A stretch of 64,000 nt of DNA. It comes from Streptomyces iranensis. Lineage in GTDB: Bacteria > Actinomycetota > Actinomycetes > Streptomycetales > Streptomycetaceae. The stretch covers positions 62,001-126,000 of the forward strand of contig NZ_JAGGLR010000012.1 of the NCBI RefSeq assembly GCF_017874715.1, in the 5' to 3' direction. The translations under genes and the position numbers were made by a program. The notes beneath the pieces were generated by a model, which had not been told where the DNA came from, did no database searches, and saw only the letters and a list, made by a program, of their open reading frames with translations. Positions 1-8,211 of the stretch are shown one piece after another (positions within the stretch are counted from its first letter, which is position 1; each line of letters opens with the position of its first letter).

Positions 1-1
1 C

Positions 2-466
2 GCCGTGGCCTTCCTCGTCCGGCGCACGGTGTTCGGGCGCCGGGTGTACGCGTTGGGGAGCAGCAAGGAGGCCGCGTACGCCTCGGGTGTCCCGGTGAAG
101 GGCACCATGATCACGGTGTATGTGATCGCCGGTGTGCTGGTCGGCTTCGCGGGCTTCCTGCTCGCCGCCCGCATCGGCGCGGCCACTCCGACCGGAGGGG
201 ACAACTACGAGATCGACTCGATCGCGGCGGTGGTCATCGGCGGTGCCAGCCTCGTGGGCGGCCGCGGCCGGGTCCTCGGCGCCGTCCTCGGCACGCTCAT
301 CTTCGGCGTGATCTCCAACCTGCTGGTGCTGCTCAACGTCTCCACGTTCCTGCAGGACGCCTTCCGCGGGGCCCTGATCATCTTCGCGATGGTCCTCACC
401 ACCGTCCAGTTCACCCGGCGCCGCCGGCACCGGACCGCACCCACCGCACAGATCGCACATTCCTGA
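2..466 (+). CDS. Sugar ABC transporter permease, C-terminal part (5' end outside window)
   Basis: Last roughly 154 codons of an inner-membrane permease of the ribose/xylose/AI-2 class (BPD_transp_2 family). The reading frame is open to the window edge, so the true start lies upstream. The stretch GGASLVGGRGRVLGAVLG, near residue 80, is the family's loop signature. It is flanked by hydrophobic segments and followed by a basic cytoplasmic tail (RRRRHR). The gene ends 36 bases before a binding-protein gene on the same strand, so the two very likely belong to one importer operon. Family assignment is firm; the sugar cannot be told. Confidence 0.9.
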   Translation, partial: AVAFLVRRTVFGRRVYALGSSKEAAYASGVPVKGTMITVYVIAGVLVGFAGFLLAARIGAATPTGGDNYEIDSIAAVVIGGASLVGGRGRVLGAVLGTLIFGVISNLLVLLNVSTFLQDAFRGALIIFAMVLTTVQFTRRRRHRTAPTAQIAHS

Positions 467-502
467 CCTCAGCGCATCACCAGACAGAACACGGAGTCAT
501 GC

Positions 503-1513
503 ATGGACACCATGCGACGGGGTTCGCTCGCCGCGCTGTCGGTGGCCGCCGTCGTCCTGGCCGGCTGCTCGACCATCGGAGGCAAGGCATCCTCGGGTGG
601 CGTCAGAGAGGCCAAGGACGTCAAGGACGTCACGATCGGGTTCTCGCAACGGCAACTGGACGCGCCCTACTTCGCGGCCATGGTCGACGTCGCCGAGAAG
701 AAGGCCAGGAAGGAGGGTTTCCATCTGGAGGTGCAGAACGCCGACGGCGACGCGGTCACCCAGCTGAACCAGGCCCAGACCCTGGTGGCGCAGGGCATCG
801 ACGTCCTCGTGGCCGACGCGATGAGCCCGAAGACACAGCAGGTACAGCTGAAGGACGTGGCGGGAGAGGTACCCCTGGTCTTCGTCGACACCGGTATCGA
901 GGGGGTCGGTGTCACCTCCGTCTCCTCCGACAACTACGCGATCGGAAAGCTCTCGGGACGGCTCGCGGCCAAGCGGTTCCACCGCGGCAAGACGATCAGC
1001 CTCGCCATCCTCAACGGCGGGCCGGACGACGAGATCGTCGGCCCCGACCGCCAGCGGGGATTCCTCGACGGACTGCGCGCCGGTGGCGTCAAATACCACC
1101 TCGTGGCCAGGACTCCCGCGAACTACTCCCAGGACGCCGCGGTACCCGCCACCGAGTCGATCCTCGCCGCACACCGCAACGTGGACCTCATCGTGGGCCT
1201 CAACGACTCGATGACGCTCGGAGCCCTCAGCACCCTGCGCGACAAGGGCAACGAGAAAACCCTCGTCGCCGCGGCGGCGGACGGGCAGAAACAGGCACTG
1301 CAGGAGATCAAATCCGGTGGCTGCGACGGCCGGTACATCTCCACCGGACTGAACTCACCCGCCCTCGCCGCCGACCGCGCCTTCGACATCGCCCTGCAGA
1401 TCGGCACCGGCAAGGCGGCACCGAAGAGCTTCAAGAAACAGGAGTACACGCGGGCCGCGGGCATCAACTGCAAGAACGTCGACAAGTTCTACGACCCGCG
1501 CTCCGTGTTCTGA
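503..1513 (+). CDS. Sugar ABC transporter substrate-binding lipoprotein
   Basis: 336-residue periplasmic-binding-protein-like lipoprotein of the RbsB type (Peripla_BP_4 fold). Residues 1-22 form a lipoprotein signal peptide: basic start, hydrophobic core and lipobox LAGC with the lipidated cysteine at 22. The mature part begins with a hexose-binding pattern (TIGFSQRQLDAPYFAAM) and contains the NADGD and ILNGGPDDEI segments typical of this class. It delivers ligand to the permease encoded just upstream. The last 25 bases overlap the 3' end of the convergent XRE gene. The ligand is unknown. Confidence 0.9.
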   Translation: MDTMRRGSLAALSVAAVVLAGCSTIGGKASSGGVREAKDVKDVTIGFSQRQLDAPYFAAMVDVAEKKARKEGFHLEVQNADGDAVTQLNQAQTLVAQGIDVLVADAMSPKTQQVQLKDVAGEVPLVFVDTGIEGVGVTSVSSDNYAIGKLSGRLAAKRFHRGKTISLAILNGGPDDEIVGPDRQRGFLDGLRAGGVKYHLVARTPANYSQDAAVPATESILAAHRNVDLIVGLNDSMTLGALSTLRDKGNEKTLVAAAADGQKQALQEIKSGGCDGRYISTGLNSPALAADRAFDIALQIGTGKAAPKSFKKQEYTRAAGINCKNVDKFYDPRSVF

Positions 1514-2409
1514 CTGGCATACGGGGTCGTAGGCGCCGCTTGACCCCTGCCACCGCCGGTGAGGTGGGGCCGCGCATCGCGGGTGTCGAGCCGGGCGAGC
1601 GCGGCGGCGCTCGGGCTGTCCGGTTCCGCGGTATAGATCACCAACCGCACGTCGGTGTCGGGCAGGAGCAGGGTTTGGCACTCCAGGTCGAGCTCGCCCA
1701 GCGTGGGGTGGCGCAGATGCTTGCGCAGTGTGGGTATGGGCCGAACATCATGGCTGCGCCATGCCGCGACGAAGTCCGCGCTGTGTGCCGCGAACTCGTC
1801 GGCCAATTCGCCAAGCACGCGTTCGGCCGGGTAGCGGGCGCCGGCCCAGCGTAGTTGGGCGGCGGTCTGCCGGGCGAACTCGCCCTCCGCGTCGGCCGGC
1901 GCCGTGCAGAGGACGCCGTTCAGCCGGATGGACAGCCGCACGGTGTTGCGCTCCTCGGCGGACAGCACTCCGAAATCTGTGATCAATGCGGCTGCCGCGC
2001 CGTTCCAGGCCACGATGTCCTGGCGCTCGTCGACCAGGTATGCGGGTATCGGACCGAGCCGGTCCAGCAGCCGACGGGCGCCGGCGGACACCGGCGCCCG
2101 ATCGGTGCCGGTGCCGGGCGGGACCTGTCCGGCCAGCCGTGCCAGATACTCGCGCTCCGCGGCGGTGAGCTGCAGCGCCGTGCCGATAGCGGCCAGCACC
2201 TGTGGGGACGGACGCGGTGCGCGAGCCTGCTCCAGTCGTTCGTAGTAGCTGATTGACACCCCGGCCAGTGCGGCCACCTCTTCGCGGCGCAGCCCCGGAG
2301 TGCGTCGGGCGCGCCGGCCCGGCGGGTGAGTGACCGTGACCGGCACCTGGTCCGGGCGCAGCGCCTCCCGTCGGCGACGCAGGAAGTCGGCCAGTTCGAT
2401 TCTGCTCAC
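1489..2409 (-). CDS. XRE-family regulator with MmyB-like ligand-binding domain
   Basis: Cytoplasmic DNA-binding regulator. Residues near 1-75 hold a helix-turn-helix with the family hallmark RRTPGLRREEVAALAGVS followed by YYERLEQ. The remainder resembles the MmyB PAS-like domain (WNGAAAALITDF, then the closing TLLLPDTDVRLVIYTAEP). I prefer the GTG at 2409, which gives the usual start SRIELADFLRRRRE; an ATG at 2433 is also in frame, and neither has a clear ribosome binding site. It is divergent from an NmrA-like reductase gene, the usual arrangement in actinomycetes, and probably represses it. Confidence 0.87.
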   Translation of the reverse strand: MSRIELADFLRRRREALRPDQVPVTVTHPPGRRARRTPGLRREEVAALAGVSISYYERLEQARAPRPSPQVLAAIGTALQLTAAEREYLARLAGQVPPGTGTDRAPVSAGARRLLDRLGPIPAYLVDERQDIVAWNGAAAALITDFGVLSAEERNTVRLSIRLNGVLCTAPADAEGEFARQTAAQLRWAGARYPAERVLGELADEFAAHSADFVAAWRSHDVRPIPTLRKHLRHPTLGELDLECQTLLLPDTDVRLVIYTAEPDSPSAAALARLDTRDARPHLTGGGRGQAAPTTPYASQNTERGS

Positions 2410-2495
2410 TTGGCCAGGTTGGCACAGCGACATCCGGCTCAGCCACGGACTGGCGGTCCGGGGCTAAGCCGTCCGTTCCCAAGCGGCGGGCCCGC

Positions 2496-2508
2496 GTCCA
2501 GTCTGGAC
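2496..2508. promoter_or_regulatory. Inverted repeat between XRE regulator and NmrA-like gene
   Basis: GTCCAG-T-CTGGAC is a perfect 6+1+6 inverted repeat in the 163-base divergent spacer, 65 bases before the reductase start. It is a reasonable operator for the XRE protein. This is inferred from position and symmetry only. Confidence 0.45.
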
Positions 2509-2572
2509 CGGTCACACCCCGTTGCACACTGGAGGGCACGACAGTGCAGAACGCTCCCGAGGAAGGCACCCG

Positions 2573-3484
2573 ATGACCGGTGTGCTGGTGACCGGCGGCA
2601 CCGGGAAGACCGGGACCGCGCTGGTGGAACTGCTGCGCGGCAACGGTGTGCCGGTCAGGGTGGCCAGCCGCAACCCGTCTGCCGGTGACCCCGACGCGGT
2701 CCGGTTCGACTGGGATGACCCGGCCACCCACTCTGCCGCGCTGCGCGGCGTGGACCGGGTATTCCTGGTGCCGCCGCCGGCCAGCGTGGATCCGATGCCT
2801 CTGGCCGGGCCGTTCCTGGCCGAGGCTCAACGCTTCGGCGTGCGCCGGCTGGTGCTCCTCGGCTCCGCCGTCGTGCTGCCGGACGCGCCTGGCGCGCTGG
2901 AGCTGGCGGCGCGGGTGCGGGCCCGGCCCGGGTGGGTCGTGCTGCGCGCGTCCGGGTTCATGCAGAACTTCCTTGATTCACATCCGCTGGGCGAGCGGAT
3001 CCGGCGGCATGGCGAGATCCGTACCGCCGCCGGTGACGGCCGAGTGGGCTGGATCGACGCACGAGACATCGCAGCCGTCGCCTCCGCCCTGCTGGCCGAC
3101 CCCGGCATCGACCCCGGTGACCGGCGCGATCACCTGCTCACCGGGCCGAAGGCACTGAGCTACCAGGGCACGGCGGCGATTATCACCGCTTGCACCGGGC
3201 GACCGGTCCGGGTGGTGCACATCGGAGTCGAGGAGCAGGCCGCCAACTACCGATCGGCAGGCATGCCTGCCGAGTTCGCCGCCGCCCTCGCTGCCGTGGA
3301 AGACAGCATCAGGGCTGGTCGCGAGGGCCAGGTCAGCACCGCGGTGCTGGACCTGACCGGCCGTCCGCCCCGCCCTTTCGCCGAGTTCGTCCGGGAACAC
3401 GCACCCGGGTGGGCGCGGGTTGAGGACCGCCCTCGTGGGAGCCACTGGTTCAAAGGGCGATCAGTCCCGCCTTCGTCCGCTTGA
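2573..3484 (+). CDS. NmrA-like NAD(P)-binding reductase / epimerase
   Basis: About 303 residues of the atypical SDR (NmrA/HSCARG) group. The N-terminal nucleotide motif is VTGGTGKTGTALVELL, followed by the VRVASRNPS strand that sets NADP preference. The middle contains a WVVLRASGFMQNFLDS segment typical of NmrA-like quinone or isoflavone-type reductases. The start is the ATG at 2573, preceded by GAGGAAGG; an earlier in-frame codon at 2522 lacks this signal. The gene is divergent from an XRE regulator, a common redox or quinone-sensing pair. Its substrate is unknown. The 3' end overlaps the convergent GNAT gene by 35 bases. Confidence 0.87.
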   Translation: MTGVLVTGGTGKTGTALVELLRGNGVPVRVASRNPSAGDPDAVRFDWDDPATHSAALRGVDRVFLVPPPASVDPMPLAGPFLAEAQRFGVRRLVLLGSAVVLPDAPGALELAARVRARPGWVVLRASGFMQNFLDSHPLGERIRRHGEIRTAAGDGRVGWIDARDIAAVASALLADPGIDPGDRRDHLLTGPKALSYQGTAAIITACTGRPVRVVHIGVEEQAANYRSAGMPAEFAAALAAVEDSIRAGREGQVSTAVLDLTGRPPRPFAEFVREHAPGWARVEDRPRGSHWFKGRSVPPSSA

Positions 3485-3845
3485 ACCCGCAGGAGTCGAC
3501 GTAGAAGGACTCCAGTTCGTCGTCGAAGTCAACGTGCAACCATTCGCAATCAGCGGCGCGGGCGCCTTCCACCGCCGCCGCGATGAGCGCTGTGCCGATA
3601 CCGCTCCCCCGGTCCCCGCGGGCCACGACGGTGTCGAGGATGAAGGCATGGACGCCGCCGTCCCAGGCGACATTGACGAATCCGACGAGGCGGTCTTCTT
3701 CGCGTGCGCAGACCCAGCCCAGACTGTGCCGACGCAGTTGCGCGAGCCAGTCGACGTTCAGAGGGGGATGGTCGAAACCCTCGGCGTGCAAGGCTTCAAT
3801 GGCCGCACTGTCGACCTCACCTCGCCACTCATACGTGATCGTCAT
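3450..3845 (-). CDS. GNAT-family N-acetyltransferase
   Basis: 131 residues, the length of a single GNAT domain. The acetyl-CoA pyrophosphate-binding loop is visible as RGDRGSGIGTALI (R/Q-x-x-G-x-G/A motif) after the strand AFILDTVVARG. The C-terminal strand-helix segment ends in FYVDSCGFKRTKAG, which matches the family's FYxxxGF closing motif. The gene is isolated, convergent with the NmrA-like gene and 44 bases upstream of the next gene's 3' end. The acceptor substrate cannot be inferred. Confidence 0.88.
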   Translation of the reverse strand: MTITYEWRGEVDSAAIEALHAEGFDHPPLNVDWLAQLRRHSLGWVCAREEDRLVGFVNVAWDGGVHAFILDTVVARGDRGSGIGTALIAAAVEGARAADCEWLHVDFDDELESFYVDSCGFKRTKAGLIAL

Positions 3846-3889
3846 GCCGCGATCGTAGCCACCCGCGCAGGGCCGGGGTTATGGGCGGT

Positions 3890-4648
3890 TCAGGCGCAGA
3901 GCCCACCGTCGATCGGCAGAACGGCTCCGCTGATGTGGCTCGCGCGGTCGCTCAGGAGGAATGCCGCGCTCGCTCCGACCTCCCGGCCCGTGCCGACCTT
4001 GCGCAAGGGAGTGGCCGCGATCCGGGCCTCCACGCCGCCGGGGATCGCGCGCCGTGTCTCGGCGAGCATCGGGGTCTCGGTCGGGCCGGGGGCCAGCGCG
4101 TTCACCCGGATTCCGAGGGGTCCGAAGTCATGGGCGGCGGTGCGGGTCAGGCCGATGACCGCGTGTTTGGTGGCCTGGTACGCGCCCATGCCGGAACTGC
4201 CGCGGAGACCGCCGATGCTGCTCACGTTGACGATCGAGCCGAGGCCCTGCCGCTCCATGACGCGCACCTCTTCGCGGACGCACAGCCAGGTGCCCTTCAC
4301 GTTCACGGCCATGATCCGGTCGAAGTCCGCTTCCGGGACCGCGTCGAGGCGCCCGCCCTGGGTCATCGCGGCGTTGTTGAACGCCCCGTCGAGGCGGCCG
4401 AACCGTGCGACGGTGGCATCGACGAACCGGGTCACGCTCGCCGCGTCGGAGACATCTCCGGTCGTGAAGGCCACGTCGTGTCCGGCGGAGGCGAGTTCCT
4501 CCGTAAGCGCGGCAAGCGGCTCCTTGGTGCGTGCGACGAGCATGAGCGCGGCGCCGTCCTCCGCGAGGACGTGCGCGGCGTCGGCTCCGATTCCCGCGCT
4601 CGCCCCGACGACGAGGATGACTTTGCCGGCCAGCGGCGGAGTGCTCAT
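3890..4648 (-). CDS. SDR-family oxidoreductase, last gene of a coupled catabolic operon
   Basis: 252-residue classical short-chain dehydrogenase. It has the cofactor loop VVGASAGIGADAA, the NNAAM motif, and catalytic Ser and YxxxK in the segment around VNVSSIGG and YQATKHAVIG. The C-terminus ISGAVLPIDGGLCA is characteristic. Its ATG overlaps the stop of the preceding beta-keto acid cleavage enzyme gene (ATGA), so translation is coupled. It probably oxidises or reduces an intermediate of the pathway encoded by the six-gene operon. The start at 4648 is favoured over an upstream in-frame codon because of this overlap. Confidence 0.92.
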   Translation of the reverse strand: MSTPPLAGKVILVVGASAGIGADAAHVLAEDGAALMLVARTKEPLAALTEELASAGHDVAFTTGDVSDAASVTRFVDATVARFGRLDGAFNNAAMTQGGRLDAVPEADFDRIMAVNVKGTWLCVREEVRVMERQGLGSIVNVSSIGGLRGSSGMGAYQATKHAVIGLTRTAAHDFGPLGIRVNALAPGPTETPMLAETRRAIPGGVEARIAATPLRKVGTGREVGASAAFLLSDRASHISGAVLPIDGGLCA

Positions 4649-5586
4649 GAGACCGTGCTCCTGTCGATGTCCGTGACGCCGCGCAGCGCGAGCATCGTCC
4701 GCGCGTCGGCCGGTGTGGCGATCTGTTTGTCCGCGTCCTCGACGAGGGAGCGGATCTTCCTGACCTGCTGGGCGTTGCTCTCCGCGAGCCGCCCCCTGCC
4801 GATCCACAGGCTGTCCTCGAGCCCCACGCGCACATGGCCGCCGAGCAGGGCGCTGTGGGTGGCGAACCGCATCTGGTCACGGCCGGCCGCGAAGGCGGAG
4901 AAGGAGCAGTCGTCGCCGAAGAGCTTGTCCGCGATGCGCACCATGTGGTCCAGGTTCGCGTGATCGGCGCCGATGCCGCCGAGGACGCCGAACACGCCCT
5001 GGATCAGCAGGGGCGGCTTGGCCAGGCCTCTTTCGGCGAAGTGGGCGAGCGAGTAGAGGTGTCCGATGTCGTAGCACTCGTACTCGAACCGGGTGCCGGA
5101 CTCGCCGAGCGTACGCAAGGCGTGTTCGATCGTCTCGAAGGTGTTGATGAACGGTCGGGAGTAGGACTTGAGCACGTGGGGCCTCTCCCAGTCGTGCTTC
5201 CAGTCGGTCACCCGGTCGGCCATCCCCGAGTACACGAAGTTCATCGAGCCCATGTTCATCGACGCGAGCTCGGGACGGAGCCGGACGGCCGCCGCCAGGC
5301 GTTGCTCCATCGTCATCGCCGGCGAACCACCGGTCGTGATGTTGATGACGGCGTCGGTGCGCGCGGTGATCCGCCCGATGATCCGCTCGAAGACCTCGGG
5401 CTCGAACGTGGGCCGCCCGTCCGGTTGCCGGGCGTGCAGGTGCACGACGGCGGATCCGGCCTCGACCGCCTCGAGTGCGGCCTCGGCCACCTGCTCGGCG
5501 GACAGCGGGAGGTAGGGGCTCTGGGACGGTACGTGTACGGAGCCCGTCACCGCGGTGGTGATGATGACCTTTCCGGCCGCCCGCAT
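4645..5586 (-). CDS. Beta-keto acid cleavage enzyme (BKACE / DUF849 family)
   Basis: 313 residues. The family, typified by 3-keto-5-aminohexanoate cleavage enzyme, uses acetyl-CoA to split a beta-keto acid into acetoacetate and a CoA thioester, with a zinc ion. Visible hallmarks are the zinc ligands in VVHLHAR (His49, His51), the strand ASMNMGSMNFV, the GVFGVLGGIGA loop and the terminal VRVGLEDSLW segment, which carries the conserved glutamate. It is coupled on both sides, sharing one base with the upstream stop and an ATGA with the downstream start. The acyl substrate is set by pocket residues that I cannot interpret. Confidence 0.92.
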   Translation of the reverse strand: MRAAGKVIITTAVTGSVHVPSQSPYLPLSAEQVAEAALEAVEAGSAVVHLHARQPDGRPTFEPEVFERIIGRITARTDAVINITTGGSPAMTMEQRLAAAVRLRPELASMNMGSMNFVYSGMADRVTDWKHDWERPHVLKSYSRPFINTFETIEHALRTLGESGTRFEYECYDIGHLYSLAHFAERGLAKPPLLIQGVFGVLGGIGADHANLDHMVRIADKLFGDDCSFSAFAAGRDQMRFATHSALLGGHVRVGLEDSLWIGRGRLAESNAQQVRKIRSLVEDADKQIATPADARTMLALRGVTDIDRSTVS

Positions 5587-6494
5587 CAGTCGTTCTCCTC
5601 GGTGGTGGTCATGTGTCCTCTCCCGTCGTTCGGATGGTGTGCGGGGGCGAGCGCCCGGTAGGCGTCGAGCTTGGCGTCGTCGAGCCGGCCGACCAGGCTG
5701 ATGGCGACCTGGGTGGCGCCCGCGTCGTACTGCCTTCGCACCGCCCGGCGCACCTGCTCCGGCGTGCCGCTGACGACGAGGGCGTCGACGAGCCGGTCGG
5801 ACCCGGGCGGAGTGAGGTCGGCCTCGGTGAACCCGAGCCGGGTCAGCTTCGCGATCTGGTGCGGCAGCGTCAGGTAGTAGGCGAGACGCCCGCGTGCCAC
5901 CTCGCGGGCGGCGGCACGGTCGCGGCCCACCACCGCCCACTGGACGACCGACAGGAACAGGTCGTCCCCGATCGTCTCGCGCGCCCAGCGGGTGTGCTCC
6001 GGTGTGACGAGGAAGGTGATGAGGCCGTCGGCACGTTCGGAGGCGAGGCGGGTGATCCCGGGCGAGTACGCGCCGAGCACCCGCGGCACCGCCGCCCGGC
6101 CGCCGCCGCGGCGGGCGATGGTCGCGTCGACTTCGTCGAGGTAGTGGCGGAGGAACGGCAGCGGGCCGACGCCCCGCTCGCGGACCGCGCCGCTGACCCC
6201 GAGCCCCAGCACATAGCGCCCGGGATAGCCGGCGGCGAGGTCCCGCGCCGCCGAGGCCGCGGACTTCGGCACGCGTTCGAGCGCGCGGGCGACGCCGTTG
6301 CCCACGACCATCCGCCGTGTCGAGCCGAGCGCGAGCGCGGCGGTGGTGAACGCTTCGCGCCCGGCGACCTCGGGGATCCAGACCATCGGGTGGCCGGCCT
6401 CTTCCAGTACGCGGAGGAAGCGCACCGCTCCCTCGTGGTCGAGGTCGTCCAGCTCGGCGATCGACAGCGCCGAGCGTGGCAAGGAGAGCGTCAT
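5586..6494 (-). CDS. LLM-class flavin-dependent oxidoreductase
   Basis: 302-residue luciferase-like TIM-barrel protein. It likely uses FMN or F420; the family includes monooxygenases that attack heterocycles, sulfonates and polyamines as well as F420 dehydrogenases. Typical segments are HPMVWIPEVAGREAFTTAALAL, GNGVARALERVPKSAASAA and YVLGLGVSG, followed by the C-terminal VSGTPEQVRRAVRRQYDAGATQVAIS. The start overlaps the aldolase stop as ATGA and the stop shares one base with the next start. Within the operon it is the obvious candidate for an oxygenation or hydride-transfer step. An F420 requirement is likely in this host but not shown. Confidence 0.87.
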   Translation of the reverse strand: MTLSLPRSALSIAELDDLDHEGAVRFLRVLEEAGHPMVWIPEVAGREAFTTAALALGSTRRMVVGNGVARALERVPKSAASAARDLAAGYPGRYVLGLGVSGAVRERGVGPLPFLRHYLDEVDATIARRGGGRAAVPRVLGAYSPGITRLASERADGLITFLVTPEHTRWARETIGDDLFLSVVQWAVVGRDRAAAREVARGRLAYYLTLPHQIAKLTRLGFTEADLTPPGSDRLVDALVVSGTPEQVRRAVRRQYDAGATQVAISLVGRLDDAKLDAYRALAPAHHPNDGRGHMTTTEEND

Positions 6495-7279
6495 CGGTGA
6501 CCGTCCGCTTCCCGGAACGCCGTGACCAGCCCGCGCGCGGTCTCCGCCAGCATCGATGTGTCATTGCTGAGCAGAACGAAGTCGCAGCCGTCGCGCACCG
6601 CCCGCGCGGCACGCTCGGGCGCGCCGCCGAACGCGAGCCCGCAGCGCTTGCCCGCGGCGTGCGCGGCGTCCTGCGCGGAGGCGATCAGTTCGAGCACCTC
6701 CGGCGAGGACGGGGTGGAACCCATCGACATCGAAAGGTCCGCGGCGCCGACGAACACCGCGTCGACGGAGTCGAGGGCCAGTATCCGCGGTGCGGCCTCG
6801 ATGGCCTCGACGCTCTCGAGCTGCGGGACGCACAGCACGTCGTCGTTGCCGGTGGCCAGGTAGTCGGCGCCGGGGCGCAGCCCCCACGCCCCGGCACGGC
6901 TGGTGCCGCCGGCGCCGCGCACACCGTGGGGCGGAAACCGGCACGCCCGCCCGACGGCGGCGGCCTCCTCGACGGTGTCGACGTGGGGCACGAGGATGCC
7001 CATGGCCCCCGCGTCGAGGATCTTCTGGATCGTCGAGGCTGTCTTGTCCGGCACCCGCACCAGGGGCACCATGCCCAGCGCGGCGGCCGAGTTGATCAGC
7101 CGGTACGCGGTCTGGAGGTCCAGCGGCGCGTGTTCCAGGTCGATCACGACGAAGTCGAACCCGGCGAACGCCATGATCTCGGCCGGCTCACCCGAGGCGA
7201 TCTTCAGCCAGGTGCCGAGCGGGGTGGTGGCGCGGTCCGGCGCGAACAGCCCGGCGCCCGTGCGTCGTGGCGCGCTCAT
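6491..7279 (-). CDS. HpcH/HpaI-type class II aldolase
   Basis: 262 residues, the usual length for metal-dependent 4-hydroxy-2-oxo-acid aldolases (HpaI/GarL/RhmA group), which release pyruvate from hydroxy-keto acids. Hallmarks are VVIDLEHAPLDLQTAY (general-base region), the catalytic arginine in VPLVRVPD, metal ligands in VPQLESVEAIE and VFVGAADLSMSMG, and the HVDTVEEA strand. The ATG at 7279 overlaps the upstream cupin stop as ATGA. In the pathway it is expected to cleave the carbon skeleton after ring or chain opening. The exact aldol substrate is unknown. Confidence 0.92.
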   Translation of the reverse strand: MSAPRRTGAGLFAPDRATTPLGTWLKIASGEPAEIMAFAGFDFVVIDLEHAPLDLQTAYRLINSAAALGMVPLVRVPDKTASTIQKILDAGAMGILVPHVDTVEEAAAVGRACRFPPHGVRGAGGTSRAGAWGLRPGADYLATGNDDVLCVPQLESVEAIEAAPRILALDSVDAVFVGAADLSMSMGSTPSSPEVLELIASAQDAAHAAGKRCGLAFGGAPERAARAVRDGCDFVLLSNDTSMLAETARGLVTAFREADGHR

Positions 7280-8211
7280 GGCATCGGGTAGTCGTCGGCG
7301 TTGAGCACCCAGCCGGGTTTCTCCGAGAAGTCGGTGCGTGGCGGGCTGAAGATGTCGATCAGCTGATTCACCTCGGGATCGCCGGCTTCGGAGGTGTGCA
7401 CGGTGGGCGGCGGAATGATCGCGAGGGACGGGCTGCCGAGCCGCACATGCTCGTCGTCGCGCCACTGGGAGCTGTCGCTCAGCCAGGGGGTGCGGATGTG
7501 GTGCACATACTGGCCCCGCACGGCCAGCGACAGCTGCTCGAAGTCGTCGTGGGTATGCGGTGAGAGCTTGCGCGGGTCGCGCGGGCCGTCCATCTCGGGC
7601 AGGAAGTTGACCATGAACGACCGGGTGCGGAAGATGCGGCCGAACCGTGCCGGGTCGTCCGGAACCTCGGCCAGCGGATAGAACCGCATGGCGGGTCCGC
7701 CGACGGGCTCCGGCCACCGCTCCAGCGGTGCGACGCGCGGGTGGTCTTCCGCGTAGGCCCCGGCGTTGGCGGCCCGGTCCCGCCACGCCGGCTCGCCGGC
7801 CTCGACCAGGCGGATCAGCGGGCCGTCGCCGTGCACACTGATCCGCGAGGCACCGGATGGGACCACGACGAGCCCGGGTGCGTCGATGCGTGTGCCGCCG
7901 TCGCCGGTGGCCACCGTGAAGGCGGGAGAGGCACCGGTGACCACCACGGCGAGCTCACCGTCGAGCGTCCCGTTGTCGAGGTCGTCACCGGCCCGCGCCT
8001 CGGTGTGCACCAGCACCACGTTCTGAGCGCGGACGACCGCGGTACGGGCGTCCGGTGTCGCGGCGCCGGGCGGGGCGAGGCGGTGCAGATCGAAGTACTG
8101 AGCGGCGGCAATCGCGGCACCGCTGTCCGGCCGTGGCGCGGTCGCCGTCGCGAGCGAGGAGCGGGGGTCGTCCTTTTCGTACACCGTGGTGTCCTTTCGC
8201 TCGGCTGTCAC
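7276..8211 (-). CDS. Cupin-domain protein of the catabolic operon
   Basis: 311 residues with two beta-rich halves. The second half carries a cupin signature, KLSPHTHDDFEQLSLAVRGQ then PSLAIIPPPTVHTSEA, giving His, His, Glu and a later His that could bind Fe or Mn. The first half, around VVVPSGASRISVHGD, looks like a degenerate cupin without the full ligand set. It may be a non-haem dioxygenase, an isomerase or a sensor of the pathway substrate. The start is GTG at 8211, directly after the TGA of the previous gene with no spacer. I do not recognise a specific family. Confidence 0.72.
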   Translation of the reverse strand: MTAERKDTTVYEKDDPRSSLATATAPRPDSGAAIAAAQYFDLHRLAPPGAATPDARTAVVRAQNVVLVHTEARAGDDLDNGTLDGELAVVVTGASPAFTVATGDGGTRIDAPGLVVVPSGASRISVHGDGPLIRLVEAGEPAWRDRAANAGAYAEDHPRVAPLERWPEPVGGPAMRFYPLAEVPDDPARFGRIFRTRSFMVNFLPEMDGPRDPRKLSPHTHDDFEQLSLAVRGQYVHHIRTPWLSDSSQWRDDEHVRLGSPSLAIIPPPTVHTSEAGDPEVNQLIDIFSPPRTDFSEKPGWVLNADDYPMP